A DNA stretch of 64,000 bases, from assembly GCF_964340395.1 (NCBI RefSeq), contig NC_135559.1:24941072-25005071 (forward strand). The letters run 5' to 3'. The notes beneath the pieces were generated by a model. That model was not told where the DNA came from and did no database searches. It worked only from the letters and a program-made list of their open reading frames with translations. The stretch is from Glandiceps talaboti (Eukaryota > Hemichordata > Enteropneusta > Spengelidae). A program made the position numbers and the translations under genes. Of this stretch, positions 44,581 through 55,900 are shown piece after piece (the first letter of the stretch is position 1; each line of letters begins with the position of its first letter).

Positions 44581-45147
44581 ATGGATAAGATTCGTAACCC
44601 ACTCACTAACCGAATGATAAAAGTCGGTGGTCATGTTTACTTTAAGCTTATACAGAATGGTGTTTTACAACACATTCCTAATACTGCATCTTTATGAGAA
44701 GAGAATATTTTGGATTGGCCAGTACCTGATAATCTTCCTCGACCATTAACAGAAGAATACATCATGAATCCTATCACCAAACATATGGTTAAAGTAGGTA
44801 ATGGTACATATCAAACTCTTATTAACAGAGGTTACCGGTATGTAGGTGGTGTTTTTATACCACTCAGATACTATGAACTTGAGAGAGCTTTAAATGGATA
44901 TGTGAAGTCATATGAAATTGATATAACTGAGAACGAACCTCAAACACAATTAACTGAAAATAAATCGTTCATAAAGGAAATCTTAGAACAAAGTTTACAA
45001 GATACAGGTGGAATTAATATATTAACCTTGAAGATAAAATTTGTTAAAAGTGGTAAAAATATGGAGGAGATAACAAGTGATGGTTATTTTAATAAACAGA
45101 GACTGGCATTTCCAGGGTTAGGTAGATTTGTACCAAATATTAGTTAA
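44581..45147 (+). pseudogene. NPxT-motif protein, Polinton/large-DNA-virus-like, one in-frame TGA
   Basis: From the ATG at 44581 the frame encodes NPLTNRMIKVGGHVYFKLI, then reaches TGA (44695-44697). The same frame continues for 150 codons with a second motif copy, NPITKHMVKVGNGTYQTLIN followed by RGYRYVGG. A C-terminal GGINILTLKIKFVKSGK...DGYFNK segment comes before TAA at 45147. The NPxTxRxIKVGG...Y..L motif (2-cysteine-adaptor-like) is common in large DNA viruses. The C-terminal segment resembles the region preceding DNA polymerase B in some Polinton-like proteins of insects and cnidarians. No polymerase follows, because a MITE starts at 45167, so this is a fragment. A TA-rich promoter-like stretch precedes the ATG. 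Confidence 0.5.
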
Positions 45148-45164
45148 GAGCCTGATTGATATAG

Positions 45165-45937
45165 TAATGGGTACAAAATACAAGTTGCGAGGAAATTCTA
45201 CATAGTACCACATGCATAGTTGCAGATAAAATCTACATAACTACAAACACGGAAGTCTTGTGTGCCAAGTGTCCATTGTATATTCAATATGGCAACAAGT
45301 TTGAGTCATACTCGCCAAGGTAAGAATGTTGATTTTTGATTCCCAAAATCGAAAATACATATTCATGTAGTGAGGGTTCTGGGAAGAATGAGTTAACAGA
45401 CGAACATGGAAAATTTCATTGATCAATTCCACAATTTGTGAGAGGAGTTAACAAAAAAAAATTTCTACCATGGGGATGTCTTGTTCTAAAACACACAAAC
45501 GATCCCAATACGAATAAATGTACATGTATAGCATACCATAACGTAAGAATCAGATAAAAAATTAATAGTGTCAGCTGGCTGGCTTTAAGTGTTGCATGTG
45601 GCAGCTTGTATAGGATATGCTAATGTGTAGCAATGTGTATTGGGCTCATCAACCCCACGGTAGAACAATTTTTTGGCTAACTCCTCACAAACAGTGGAAT
45701 CAATCAATGAAATTTTCCATATTGGTCCGTCAACTCACATTCATCCCGAAACGCTCGCTATAGGAATACATATTTTCGATTTTTGGAATTAGAAATCTAC
45801 TAATTCTTAGTACCTTAGTGACAATTACTCAAACTTGCCACAATGAACACTGGGAATGCTGGGTAGATTTTGAACTAACATCCTTGTACATGGTACTCTC
45901 TAGAATTTCTTCGCAACTTGTATTTTAGTACCCATTA
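45165..45937. mobile_element. Foldback MITE, ~300-bp arms, TA duplication
   Basis: The left arm from ATGGGTACAAAATACAAGTT (45167) to about 45490 matches the reverse complement of 45645-45935 along nearly its whole length, with about 20 percent divergence. The spacer is about 160 bp. TA flanks both ends (45165-45166 and 45936-45937). No coding. Its left end lies 18 bp after the Polinton-like frame. Confidence 0.85.
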
Positions 45938-46227
45938 CATCTTAATGTCTTTCACATCATATCTTATCTGTGTACCAATACTAATAGTTGCTACATACAC
46001 ACTCTACTTCAGTAAAGTTTAGTAGAGTTCTTTGAGAAGGTAGATGTGGCAATTTCTTGTTGGTTCATTTGGTTATACTGATGAGAGCAACCAACTCTTT
46101 CTCATTTTCTGGTGTTCAGTGCTATTCGCCATCAGTAATCCTCAACATGCTGTTCTCTAAACCTTGGTGCTCATTTAAAACAAGCCCTGTTATTCATTGC
46201 TCCTGTCCTTGTCACAGATCTGGTCAT
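45938..46227. other. No gene seen; possible 3' UTR of the exon at 46228
   Basis: If the candidate terminal exon at 46228-46304 is real, this minus-strand downstream sequence would be its 3' UTR. Nothing else recognised. Confidence 0.3.
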
Positions 46228-46304
46228 CTACAAATACCATTTCCAGTCAAAAACCTCATTCTTCTTCCCAGACTTCTCATCCCAGATGCTTGGCTCAGCA
46301 CTGA
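46228..46304 (-). CDS. Candidate terminal exon, unknown protein
   Basis: On the minus strand a strong acceptor (TATTCTTTTTTATTTTTCAG) is followed by an open segment in phase 2 encoding SAEPSIWDEKSGKKNEVFDW plus KWYL and a TAG. The tryptophan-rich, charged composition and the good polypyrimidine tract make it exon-like. It is only 77 nt long and no partner exon was found upstream, so chance cannot be excluded. Confidence 0.3.
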
Positions 46305-48285
46305 CTGAAAAATAAAAAAGAATAACATTGTCAGTAATATTCAAAGTACACATTAGTTAGTGTATACTATAGTAACTTTGCTTAGTAACATTTATAAAGT
46401 TCTGCAAAGTATCCATTGTGGAATACTTTAAGTTTATCAACCTGGCTCTTTACTTTTAGATTCTTTATTTACCCCATGCAATCTGAGCTTACAATGTACT
46501 TTATTTAGCACTGTAACTCACTTGTCAAACACTGAATGGTAAGGTACATTGTATATCATATGATATGTTAGGTTTTTCACAATAACGTGATCCTGAATCG
46601 GAGTGGAGATCTCTTGATTAGTTGCATCAAGACAATTTTATCATCAAATGTAAACATCAATATTGAGTCAGATGATGTATTCATCAGAAGAAAAAATAAA
46701 TATTGGTTTTGCAATAAAATGATAAAAGTGATGCAACATCACTTACAATTTACATTTTACTTCACTAAACATCCTTTGCAAGTAAATTGTTCAGCTCAAA
46801 TGAGAGAGAAACCTACATTGTAGTTATGTATTTAGAATATATTTTTGATCCTGTTTATACATGATGTACATGTACAAAATGTATGTATATTGAGTAAAAC
46901 TGTTTGGAAGAGTAAGCAGACCATCACCATATCATCTATTTGAGATTACACTATGCACTCAAAAGCCATTTAGAACAAAAAATGTGGAATATATATAACT
47001 GTGGTCGTTCTATGTTACAACATATGTCTCCGTGACTGGTTCTGCAGTGTTCAAAATATTAGCCAAAACTTTCAAAATTGCCATTACTGTCCGCAATGTT
47101 TCTTTGATATTACTGGCACTGGTAAATAATGTTATTTTTCAATATTTTTCTTCATTCAGTTGGAAAGTACTTGTAAACTCTGGGTTGTCACTACCTGTCA
47201 CTCGGCTGAAAAATACTCGGCTAGTAATTCGTAGTGACAATGACACCTTTGGTTACTCCTATTTTCCTTGGATGAATGAAGAATAATGTAGGTGTAACAT
47301 CTAATTGTACGTTACGTATCCCCAAAACAGTAAAAATCTATTTACACCAAGTCTTCATAGCACACACAGTCCCCTCCCCTTGTGAAATGACTTTGGATGG
47401 AGACATGATTTAACCCTCTTCCTGCCAAGCTTCTCCATCCGTTAAGTGGTTACAAATGTAAGTCAATTCCCAATCAACTATTAAGTTTTGTGAGTCCATA
47501 GATTTATTTTGTGTTGTTTCCAAAATAACTCTTCTTTTGAATGTTCAGTTTTAGTACTGTTGCAAAATTCTTTTAATGTTTTGCCTATATCAAAGATTTT
47601 GTATCAAAAGGTTTTTGTGTGATAAAAATGTGTACTTTATCTTGTCTGCATACCATTCACCAGGTTAGACCCCCATTGAAAATGGTCTGCTCCAAGCCTA
47701 ATTTAAAACATAATTTGCATAAAATACATGTACTTACTTCAAAAATCGCCGAAAATCCAAAGGGGTAACTCTTGCATTCCAAATCCCAACAGTCCTCAAT
47801 TCCCTTATAGCTTATGTGGTCAGACAAGCATTGATACAACCATTATGCACAGTCCATATTCACTGCAAGTAGAACCTCACGATGGTCGATGGCCGGCTCG
47901 ATCAAGAGTCAGATCTGACCAGCCACACACAGCGATCATGGCGGGTCGCGGGTCAATATTCTGTCCCATGAGGTTTGAGTGAGGCCCAAATAGTATCCAG
48001 TTATGGTTCATAATCGTGGTCATAGAAGTGGCTGGTTGTTTCTCCGTGAAATCTGCTCAAACTTGAGGTAAAACAGGCTAGGCACAACTTGGAAAATGCA
48101 CCAGTATTTGAAATGACGCGGTACGATACGAATTGCATTATGGGGACTATACCATTATGTGAAGGGGTGAATAGAATGAAAAGTGACTTTGAAGCTTAAT
48201 ACGTGACTTTGTTATTATACTGAGTCTGCACTTGACCATAACATCTTTAATTGTTCACCTTGTCATGTTTCTGTTTAGGATTTAT
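46305..48285. other. No gene seen; unique sequence
   Basis: A minus-strand frame at 47657-47839 ends at a donor-like GAA/GTAAGT but has no start codon or acceptor. Other frames (46587-46823, 47032-47286) have no recognisable features. Confidence 0.45.
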
Positions 48286-48620
48286 ACATTCTTTTTTGCA
48301 TGTTGTTCTAAAAATAACCATATGGCCAAGTAACCCCCTGGCCAAGGAGTGATGTACGAAAACAACCACATGAATGCTAAGAAAACATGATTTTATTATT
48401 TACCAACACCTAAACAGAAGTTCCTGAAATAAAGATATCTTTTTTTCCATTTGTTAGGTCGTTACGACTATGTACTTGACAAACGCACACGTCAACCAAT
48501 TTCTTACGACTTGGATGATAAGCACACAGCCCAATTTAAGCGTTTACACTTATTATAGCTTAGACAGACATTACTTCATTTACTTGTGCCTGCAACTCTC
48601 GGTTTTAAAACATCCGACAT
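48286..48620 (+). repeat. Repeat E, copy 1 (relative at 62095-62440)
   Basis: The tract from 'tgttgttctaaaaataacca' to 'ctcggttttaaaacatcc' aligns with 62095-62440 in the same orientation, with about 25 percent divergence and a few indels. Unknown interspersed repeat or old segmental duplication. Confidence 0.6.
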
Positions 48621-48846
48621 AGCTTTGAAGCAAATTCTAGGCTTTTTGAAATGAGTAAAAGTTATTTCAATAACTGCTAAAGCAAACTATCTATTTCTGG
48701 TCTCTTTTGCTGTATCTGGTAACGGCCAATGACAATGTTAACTTTGTTCGTACTTGAAAACCGTATGTAAAACTGGGCTGCATCTTTTTCTAATTCTCTG
48801 TTTCTTTTTCACATTTGCGTGCAGTCTATCCCGTACCGTTTCCCTC

Positions 48847-48952
48847 TATACATAAATACATACATACATACATGCATACATACATACATACATACATACA
48901 TACATTACACACACGCACGCACACGCACACGCACACACACACACACACACAC
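48847..48952. repeat. (CATA)n and (CA)n microsatellites
   Basis: Tetranucleotide CATA repeats to about 48905, then CA/CG-interrupted dinucleotides to 48952. Confidence 0.9.
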
Positions 48953-49193
48953 AAGTCCGCAACCTTAGCGAAGTAAACGTGTTTGGAAACAAAATATCCG
49001 ACATATCCACGGAGATATACGGCAACCGATGCCTTGTTTCGCTGAATCTATCCAACAAAAAGTTAGTCAGATTACCGACATCGCTATGTTAGATCTAGGT
49101 AAGCTTGGTGATCTGAATTTAAGAGGGAACAACCTGCGAGAGTCACCTAGGATTGGGAAGTTTGCGAGAAGGGTATCCAAGTAGTCCGTGGAT
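48953..49193 (+). pseudogene. Leucine-rich-repeat gene relic
   Basis: Immediately after the CA run, a frame reads NLSEVNVFGNKISDIS...LVSLNLSNKKLVRLPTSL, two clear LRRs of the L-x-L-x-x-N type. It then hits two stops, and after a frameshift near 49090 reads LGKLGDLNLRGNNLRESP plus RIGKF, a further repeat, ending at a TAG (49191). The spacing of about 23 residues per repeat is typical of intracellular or Ras-suppressor-like LRRs. Both ends are lost, so this is a fragment of a host gene or retrocopy. Confidence 0.6.
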
Positions 49194-49554
49194 TCCAGAC
49201 GAAGCAGCGACAACATACATCGCCGAAAAAAATTTCCTGCCTCCACACGACCCCTTACCACGACAGGTAACAAATTATCCACTTAGACGGGATTTGTTTG
49301 TTACTGTGTGTAATGATAACTTCACATCAAGGGAATCTAGACCTGGTTTTATAAGAGACAGAGGTATACATTTCTACTCATTTAAAAAATAAATAAATAA
49401 ATACATTTTCATAGAAAATCAAAACCTTTCAGCGAAAGTTCTGAGAATTGAAAACTCGCTCAAAATGTTTCATTACATGACGTTACATTTGGTAACAGAT
49501 GTATTTACTGTCACATGAGTTTTTCTGGATACACAAGCACAAAGTCAGATACAC
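49194..49554. other. No gene assigned
   Basis: An open frame of 79 codons (49153-49392) overlaps the LRR relic and continues into unrecognised sequence. No domain seen. Confidence 0.35.
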
Positions 49555-49563
49555 ACACATACA

Positions 49564-49593
<30 letters not shown>
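49555..49593. repeat. (CATA)n microsatellite
   Basis: About nine CATA units directly upstream of the second Penelope-like fragment. Confidence 0.9.
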
Positions 49594-49594
<1 letters not shown>

Positions 49595-49599
49595 GTAAT

Positions 49600-49833
49600 A
49601 TGTATAATAATAGGGTTACCAATTCATTGTTTCCTGAAGTACCATTAACAGCTTGGCGTCGTGATACCAGTCTTAGAGATATGGTGGTACGTACAGAACA
49701 ACGTGAATTGGAAGTTAATGCTGGTTCTTTTCCGTGCGATCATACTCGATGTGGTACATGTCGTTTCATTATTAATACTAATCATGTTTTTGGCCCTAAG
49801 AACAGTGTGCCTGTTACAGCAGCAATAGACTAA
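49600..49833 (+). pseudogene. Second Penelope-like element fragment (RT-to-endonuclease linker)
   Basis: A 77-codon frame reads NSLFPEVPLTAWRR, then SLRDMVVR and PCDHTRCGTCRFI. This order (P-x-x-A-x-R-R, LRD-x-VR, then a C-x4-5-C-x2-C zinc cluster) is the linker region between reverse transcriptase and GIY-YIG in one lineage of Penelope-like proteins. The catalytic domains on both sides are absent. It differs in sequence from the element at 4.7-6.6 kb, so it is a separate lineage. Confidence 0.65.
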
Positions 49834-50452
49834 TGGTGAAAAGAGAACAACTCCACACTCAGAGACATTCGACAATGGTGGCACGTACGTATACGTAATG
49901 AATACGTAAAATATACAGTGTGCAAAACAAGTCTGGAAGCTGGAACAAAAGACTTAAGTGTACGCTTAGTCTACGGAACTGTAGATTTCGGCAGACTTAA
50001 TGTCTAGTATACTGTTCGTGTACTGAAGCGCATACGTGAGATCTGCAGATACAGTAAATTTATGTAGATTCATGTCTATTCAACTTTTTGCCCAGTGTTA
50101 TCTATGACATGTAGAAGTTTCTCAACATTTAAACTCTTATCTACGTACATTTCTTAGATGAGTAGTTCTGCTGGTGACAGGCTTTTGCAGAGTTTTAGTT
50201 GGTTGTCTCCTAGTAATCATTCCTAGTATAGAGTTAATATTGTTGTATTTAATAGTGAACTAAGTAACCAGAGTTGTCAGACTTTTTGACTTTATACATA
50301 ATGGTGGCATACGATATACAGTTAGCTTATTTTCTTGTGTACCTGTTTGGTAGCTACTACTAATGTCAACTAATACGAGTACTTATTTCCTAGGTTAATC
50401 CATTTACTTGCCAGTCTCTACAGCCATGGGTGTTTCAGCTTGGTGGTCTATT
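49834..50452. other. No gene seen
   Basis: Unique-looking sequence without recognisable coding or repeat structure. Confidence 0.45.
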
Positions 50453-50959
50453 TGGCATCTCTTTTCCTGTAGGTGCAAATAAAAGGGGCACCTGCCTCAG
50501 ACCGCCAAGCTGTGTTGTGTTCTGTCCTTGAATACTTTTTAGTGATTGTGTGCCTTTGAAGGGAGCACTCCTCATAAGAGGGCGCCCTCTAAGGAATTAA
50601 TTGCGCAAGCTAAGGAGTTCACTTTCAAACTTTCAGCCTCTTGTATGAGTAAGAGTGGGTGAATTGAACTCTTCTTACCCACCCATCCACCCACAACCAA
50701 TTTTCAAGTATTATACTTTTTAGGCAGTAGCTATCGTCTGGTTGTTTTCACTTGTAGTTGTAAGTAGTTGAATTGGACAAATCATGGCTAATTTAGTGAG
50801 CATATTCTATATTACTGTGGTATTTTGGTGTTATATAGTTCACCGAAATTGTTATCTACTGTTATGGCATCTCTTTTCCTGTAGGTGCGAATAAAAGGGG
50901 CACCTGCCTCAGACCGCCAAGCTGTGTTGTGTTCTGTCCTTGAATACTTTTTAGTGATT
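50453..50959 (+). repeat. Pair of 95-bp direct repeats, 412 bp apart
   Basis: 50453-50547 and 50865-50959 ('tggcatctcttttcctgtag' ... 'gaatactttttagtgatt') are identical except for one base (gcaaat/gcgaat). The 317-bp interval has no ORF. The near identity implies a recent event: local duplication, or a miniature LTR-like element with short terminal repeats. Confidence 0.8.
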
Positions 50960-51179
50960 ATAGAGCCTTCAGGACCCAAGGAATGTTCAGAGGTTAGGTA
51001 CCTGGTCAAAATCAGCAAAAATAGCAAATATGCATTTTGAAATGGCTAGTACACTGACATATATCTCACTCATATTTCAGTATGATCTTGTCTATTTGAG
51101 TTTGCCCAGAAGGAATTGTACTAGTGTTTACTTCCAGTGAAACATCAGAATGAAAAAAAAGCACAAAAACAAAAGAAAC

Positions 51180-52901
51180 AAGTCATTGAGAATGACATAG
51201 TCCCCGCTATGATTGGGTTTTAAGGAAGTGGTAGTTTATGATGCCATTTTCTTGATATCACAACTCTGATCACGCAACAACACTTGTGAACCTAAATCAA
51301 ATAGACTTAGATATGTTGTGTCTGCTCGTTGGACATGGAACATGCCTACTCATGCTGTGTCTCCCCGTTGGACATGAGACATGCCTACTTTTCAAGATGA
51401 TGTGATGGAGTAAACCATTCAACCAGAGGTCGCGGTAGCTTTTTTTCTGATGCGTCCCTGGGACGCGTTCCTGCCAAAATTAGCGTCAAAATCCTATACG
51501 GTGCGTCTTTTCCAAATTTGCATGCACACCATCACTACATGGCTTTCAGATGTACACTAAATACGTTGCAAATGTAAATACATGTACATGAACACATCAG
51601 TGTCATTCACACCGTATACAAGTACATAGTTTGTACTTCCAAAAAGAAAACATTTATATGCAAGAATACGCTATACAGAGGTTTAACTTCATCTTTCTCG
51701 ACTTTCGATTTTCTATGGTAATCACTCTCTAAAAATATGTGCTCCGAGAAAGAACTCCGGATGAATATATAGCGGAGTTGGGGAAGACGTGTCGAAACCC
51801 TATAGCGTATAAATCCAGAGCTAATGTCAGGGCGGAGTCGGACCGTACGGAGTACATAAAACTACCCCATGATACAAAACCGCAATGCATAAACTAAGTT
51901 CAACGACATGAATGATGAAGTATGAACGACAGCGTGAACTTCAATTTGACAGAAACACAGTTGTAAAAGTTCGATACAAATTTTGTGTCGCTACGTTGCA
52001 ATCGTTTATTCTTGAACGACGCCTTACGTGTGCCATGTTCACTGTAAATTCACGTAATGCGTTCGATCCCGTAACGAAGCTCAAAATAAGTTTCAGTTTT
52101 AGTGAGAATGAAATGGCGACTTGGCAGTATGAATTTATCAACGTGAAGGCTTCAGCATAGATTACTGTCCACCGATGTGGTCTATTTAATCATCGCTTCG
52201 CCCGTGAGGGAAGGTGCTTCACCGTAGCGTAAGGCCGTGCTATCAATGGAAACTCTGCCAAACCATGTCTGTTAATAAGTAACTAATCACGTGGCTAAGT
52301 AATTATAATATCACGTAGTTTCTAAACTACCCAAGACGTGCTCGGCACGTCAGGAAATGGTCATGGGGCACATGAAACTGTTGGAACGTTTTATATACGA
52401 TGGGTCATATTTAAATTTCACAGGTCACACTGCACATATAAATAGTTACAATCAGAACTGACTAATTCCACGATGTTTGTTCTACAACTTCGAAGCAAAG
52501 ATGAAAACCGTACGTTTGCCAACAGTAAGCCCCATTTGTCCCCTGTTTATGACGCGTCCCCAGTGACGCATACATCCAAAAAAAGGCATCCCAAGTGTCA
52601 AATAGTGCGTCAAATACGCACAAATAACGCGTTAACGCGACCTCTGTTCAACAATAAAGGATGGGTCAGGTAGGGGGGGGGGGGGGGACCTGTTCAGGCA
52701 TGTCTGAGTTATGTCTTTGGACATGAAAACTGTGTCAACATCGCTGCCAGACAGCCATATTGGATCATATCATGATGAATGTGGATATGCACATGTATGT
52801 CATAGAACACTGTCCTAATACCAACCTTGAATGAGATCAAGCATGTCTGAGTTATGGCATTGGACATGGAAAATTCGCAAACAAAATGGCTGCTAGGCAC
52901 A
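51180..52901 (+). mobile_element. Family B element, split by a nested transposon
   Basis: The left end ('aagtcattgagaatgacata' + 'gtccccgctat') runs to 51423. The element resumes at 52653 ('aataaaggatgggtcagg', a poly-G run, then one and a half 152-bp units) and stops at about 52901, at the 29-bp array. The two parts align to consecutive positions of the 13316-14368 copy, which proves the middle is an insertion. Confidence 0.8.
51424..52646. mobile_element. TIR transposon CAGAGGTCGCG with 6-bp duplication TTCAAC
   Basis: The left end CAGAGGTCGCGGTA and the right end (rc) CAGAGGTCGCGTTA form the TIR. Sub-terminal similarity continues (GATGCGTCCCTGGGACGCG against TATGCGTCACTGGGGACGCG). The flanks are TTCAAC at 51418-51423 and 52647-52652, a 6-bp target-site duplication. 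It is 1,223 bp long and has no recognised transposase. A frame at 51912-52160 is open but not recognisable. The superfamily is undetermined. Confidence 0.85.
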
Positions 52902-55900
52902 ATGTACATGTACATGTAGGTCAGATGGTTAATTTTATGTACATGTAGGTCGTCAAGACACAAATAATTAGAGAAATTCATCCAATCATGTGAAATATAA
53001 CATAAAGTATATGCTGTATGCTATACCATATGTAGATTTTCTATCTATATTGGCAATAACACTAGCGTGCTAGCTCTTATACTTGACAGGTTAATTTTCG
53101 TACATGTAGGTCAGACAGTTAATTTCATGTACATGTAGGTCAGATGGTTAATTTCGTGTACATGTAGGTCAGATGGCTAATTTCATGTACATGTAGGTCA
53201 GATGGTTAATTTCGTGTACATGTAGGTCAGATGGCTAATTTCATGTACATGTAGGTCAGATGGTTAATTTCGTGTACGTGTTGGTCAGATGGCTAATTTC
53301 ATGTACATGTAGGTCAGATGGCAGATGGTTAATTTCGTGTATGTGTGGGTCAGATGGTTAATTTCGTGTATGTGTGGGTCAGATGGTTAATTTCGTGTAT
53401 GTGTGGGTCAGATGGTTAATTTCATGTACATGTAGGTCAGGTGGGTAATTTAATATACATGTAGCAGTGTTCTGCCGAGGCCGCGATTGCGACATTGGCC
53501 CCCTAAAATTACAAATGACGCAATAATTGTCCCACCTTGCATCATTTTGGCGCATTCATTGTATAGGGCAGACACCTAAGTCCAGGAACAGGCCCTGGCG
53601 CCAATACCACAAAAAGTATACTGACTCCGTAAGCGACAGTTTTGTTGACATCATATAAGATACAGTGACAACGCGCAGTTCTATTGTTAACATGCACAAA
53701 AATGCATTAATATGCAACAAAATGATCAACTTTGATAAACATAATCTTCAATTGAAACATTAGAGGGAGTCGAGTATATAGATGAGACGCCAAAATGGAC
53801 GTCTCTCTTCCCATGTTTTGTCTACCGTCACTGTCGCGACCTCTGACCTACTCACTGACGTGTGCGAAACACTGAACTTGCTACGGGAAATCGGAACATC
53901 TATCTGCCACATAAGCATTAGTAAACCAAATTTTATGGGACAGGTTGTTAAAAATGAGGTTAACAAAATGAGTACATGTGTATTTTGATTCCGACAAAGC
54001 TGCATTAGGGGATCGTGTTGCATGATGTTGACAGTGACACATGTGAATGTTGGGCACTGAATCAATGAGTGATCACTGGCAGCCACTAGAGACGGCCGAT
54101 GCATGTGCGCCCGGTCAGACATGACGAATGAACTTGTTGTGCAAATCAGAAAATAATTACAGTGGTATTACAAAGCATCATGCATCCTAATGTTGACTTT
54201 GTTGATAGTTTTAGTTCATGATTTCAGAGTTTCAAGGACACCTAATGTCAGCTTTCGGTATCAAGTTTACAATATGTACATTGTAACTAATACTGTCATT
54301 TGATATAGCAGGACCAAATGATGTTACACAGCCAGTGATGGTAATTACATGTAAAAAAAATAAACTATTTTAAAGTTTGTTTGACTGTATTATTTGTAAG
54401 TTTTTCGTTCACATTTGGTACTTTTTAAAGTCAGGGAGTTTATTTTCTTCAAAATGTTTTTTTTTTTAAAACTCGTCATGAATTTGAAGAGGGAATGATA
54501 AACACGGCAATGTAACAGTTGTAAAAATGAAACAAGTGGTTACAAGATTAGGATTTCTCAAAGTTTTTATTCAATCATATGTTCACTAATTTTGAAGTTG
54601 TTCTTTATCCTTGTCTGAGAAAAGGAATTATAAATTTGAGCACTGCTATTCATTGTTCAATCTTTCTAAACAATATACTCTGTAGAAATGACTTAAAATT
54701 ACATAATTTTTATTGCCTTCTTTTTCTAAGGTGTAATGTGTAGTGTACAATTTTCAAAAAATAGCTTACTGGGAACTGTTATTATGAATGGAATTGTTTT
54801 ATGAGGTAAGGTAATAATCTATGTGTAATGGAATATCTCAGACCATGGTATCTCTATTATCTATAGTGGTCTGAGGTAATATATATAATTCCATAGACAA
54901 TAAATAATTGACCCCACTTCCTGTCAAATGACCCCACTTTTTGCAACCAAGGGGCCTTTGTCCCCACTAGTTGGAAACCTTGGCAGAACACTGATGTAGG
55001 TCAGATGTACATGTAGGTCAGACAGTTAATTTCATGTACGTGTAGGTCAGATGGTTAATTTCATGTACATGTAGGTCAGACAGTTAATTTCATATACATG
55101 TAGGTCAGATGGTTAATTTCATGTACATGTAGGTCAGACAGCTAATTTCATATACATGAAGGTCAGATGGTTAATTTCATGTACATGTAGGTCAGATGGT
55201 TAATTTTATGTACATGTAGGTCAGACAGTTAATTTCATATACATGTAGGTCAGATGGTTAATTTCATGTACATGTAGATCAGATGGTTAATTTCATGTAC
55301 ATGTAGGTCAGACAGTTAATTTCATATACATGAAGGTCAGATGGTTAATTTCATGTACATGTAGGTCAGATGGTTAATTTTATGTACATTTAGGTCAGAC
55401 AGTTAATTTCATATACATGTAGGTCAGATGGTTAATTTCATGTACATGTAGATCAGATGGTTAATTTCATGTACATGTAGGTCAGACAGTTAATTTCATA
55501 TACATGTAGGTCAGATGGTTAATTTTATGTACATGTAGGTCAGACAGTTAATTTCATATACATGTAGGTCAGATGGTTAATTTCATGTACATGTAGGTCA
55601 GATGGTTAATTTCATGTACATGTAGGTCAGACAGTTAATTTCATATACATGAAGGTCAGATGGTTAATTTCATGTACATGTAGGTCAGATGGTTAATTTT
55701 ATGTACATGTAGGTCAGACAGTTAATTTCATATACATGTAGGTCAGATGGTTAATTTCATGTACATGTAGATCAGATGGTTAATTTCATGTACATGTAGG
55801 TCAGACAGTTAATTTCATATACATGAAGGTCAGATGGTTAATTTCATGTACATGTAGGTCAGACAGTTAATTTTATGTACATGTAGGTCAGACAGTTAAT

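Noticed and set aside
47657-47839. Minus-strand exon ending at GAA/GTAAGT
   Set aside because: The donor is good, but the frame is closed upstream by a stop without an ATG or an acceptor, so neither a first nor an internal exon can be supported.
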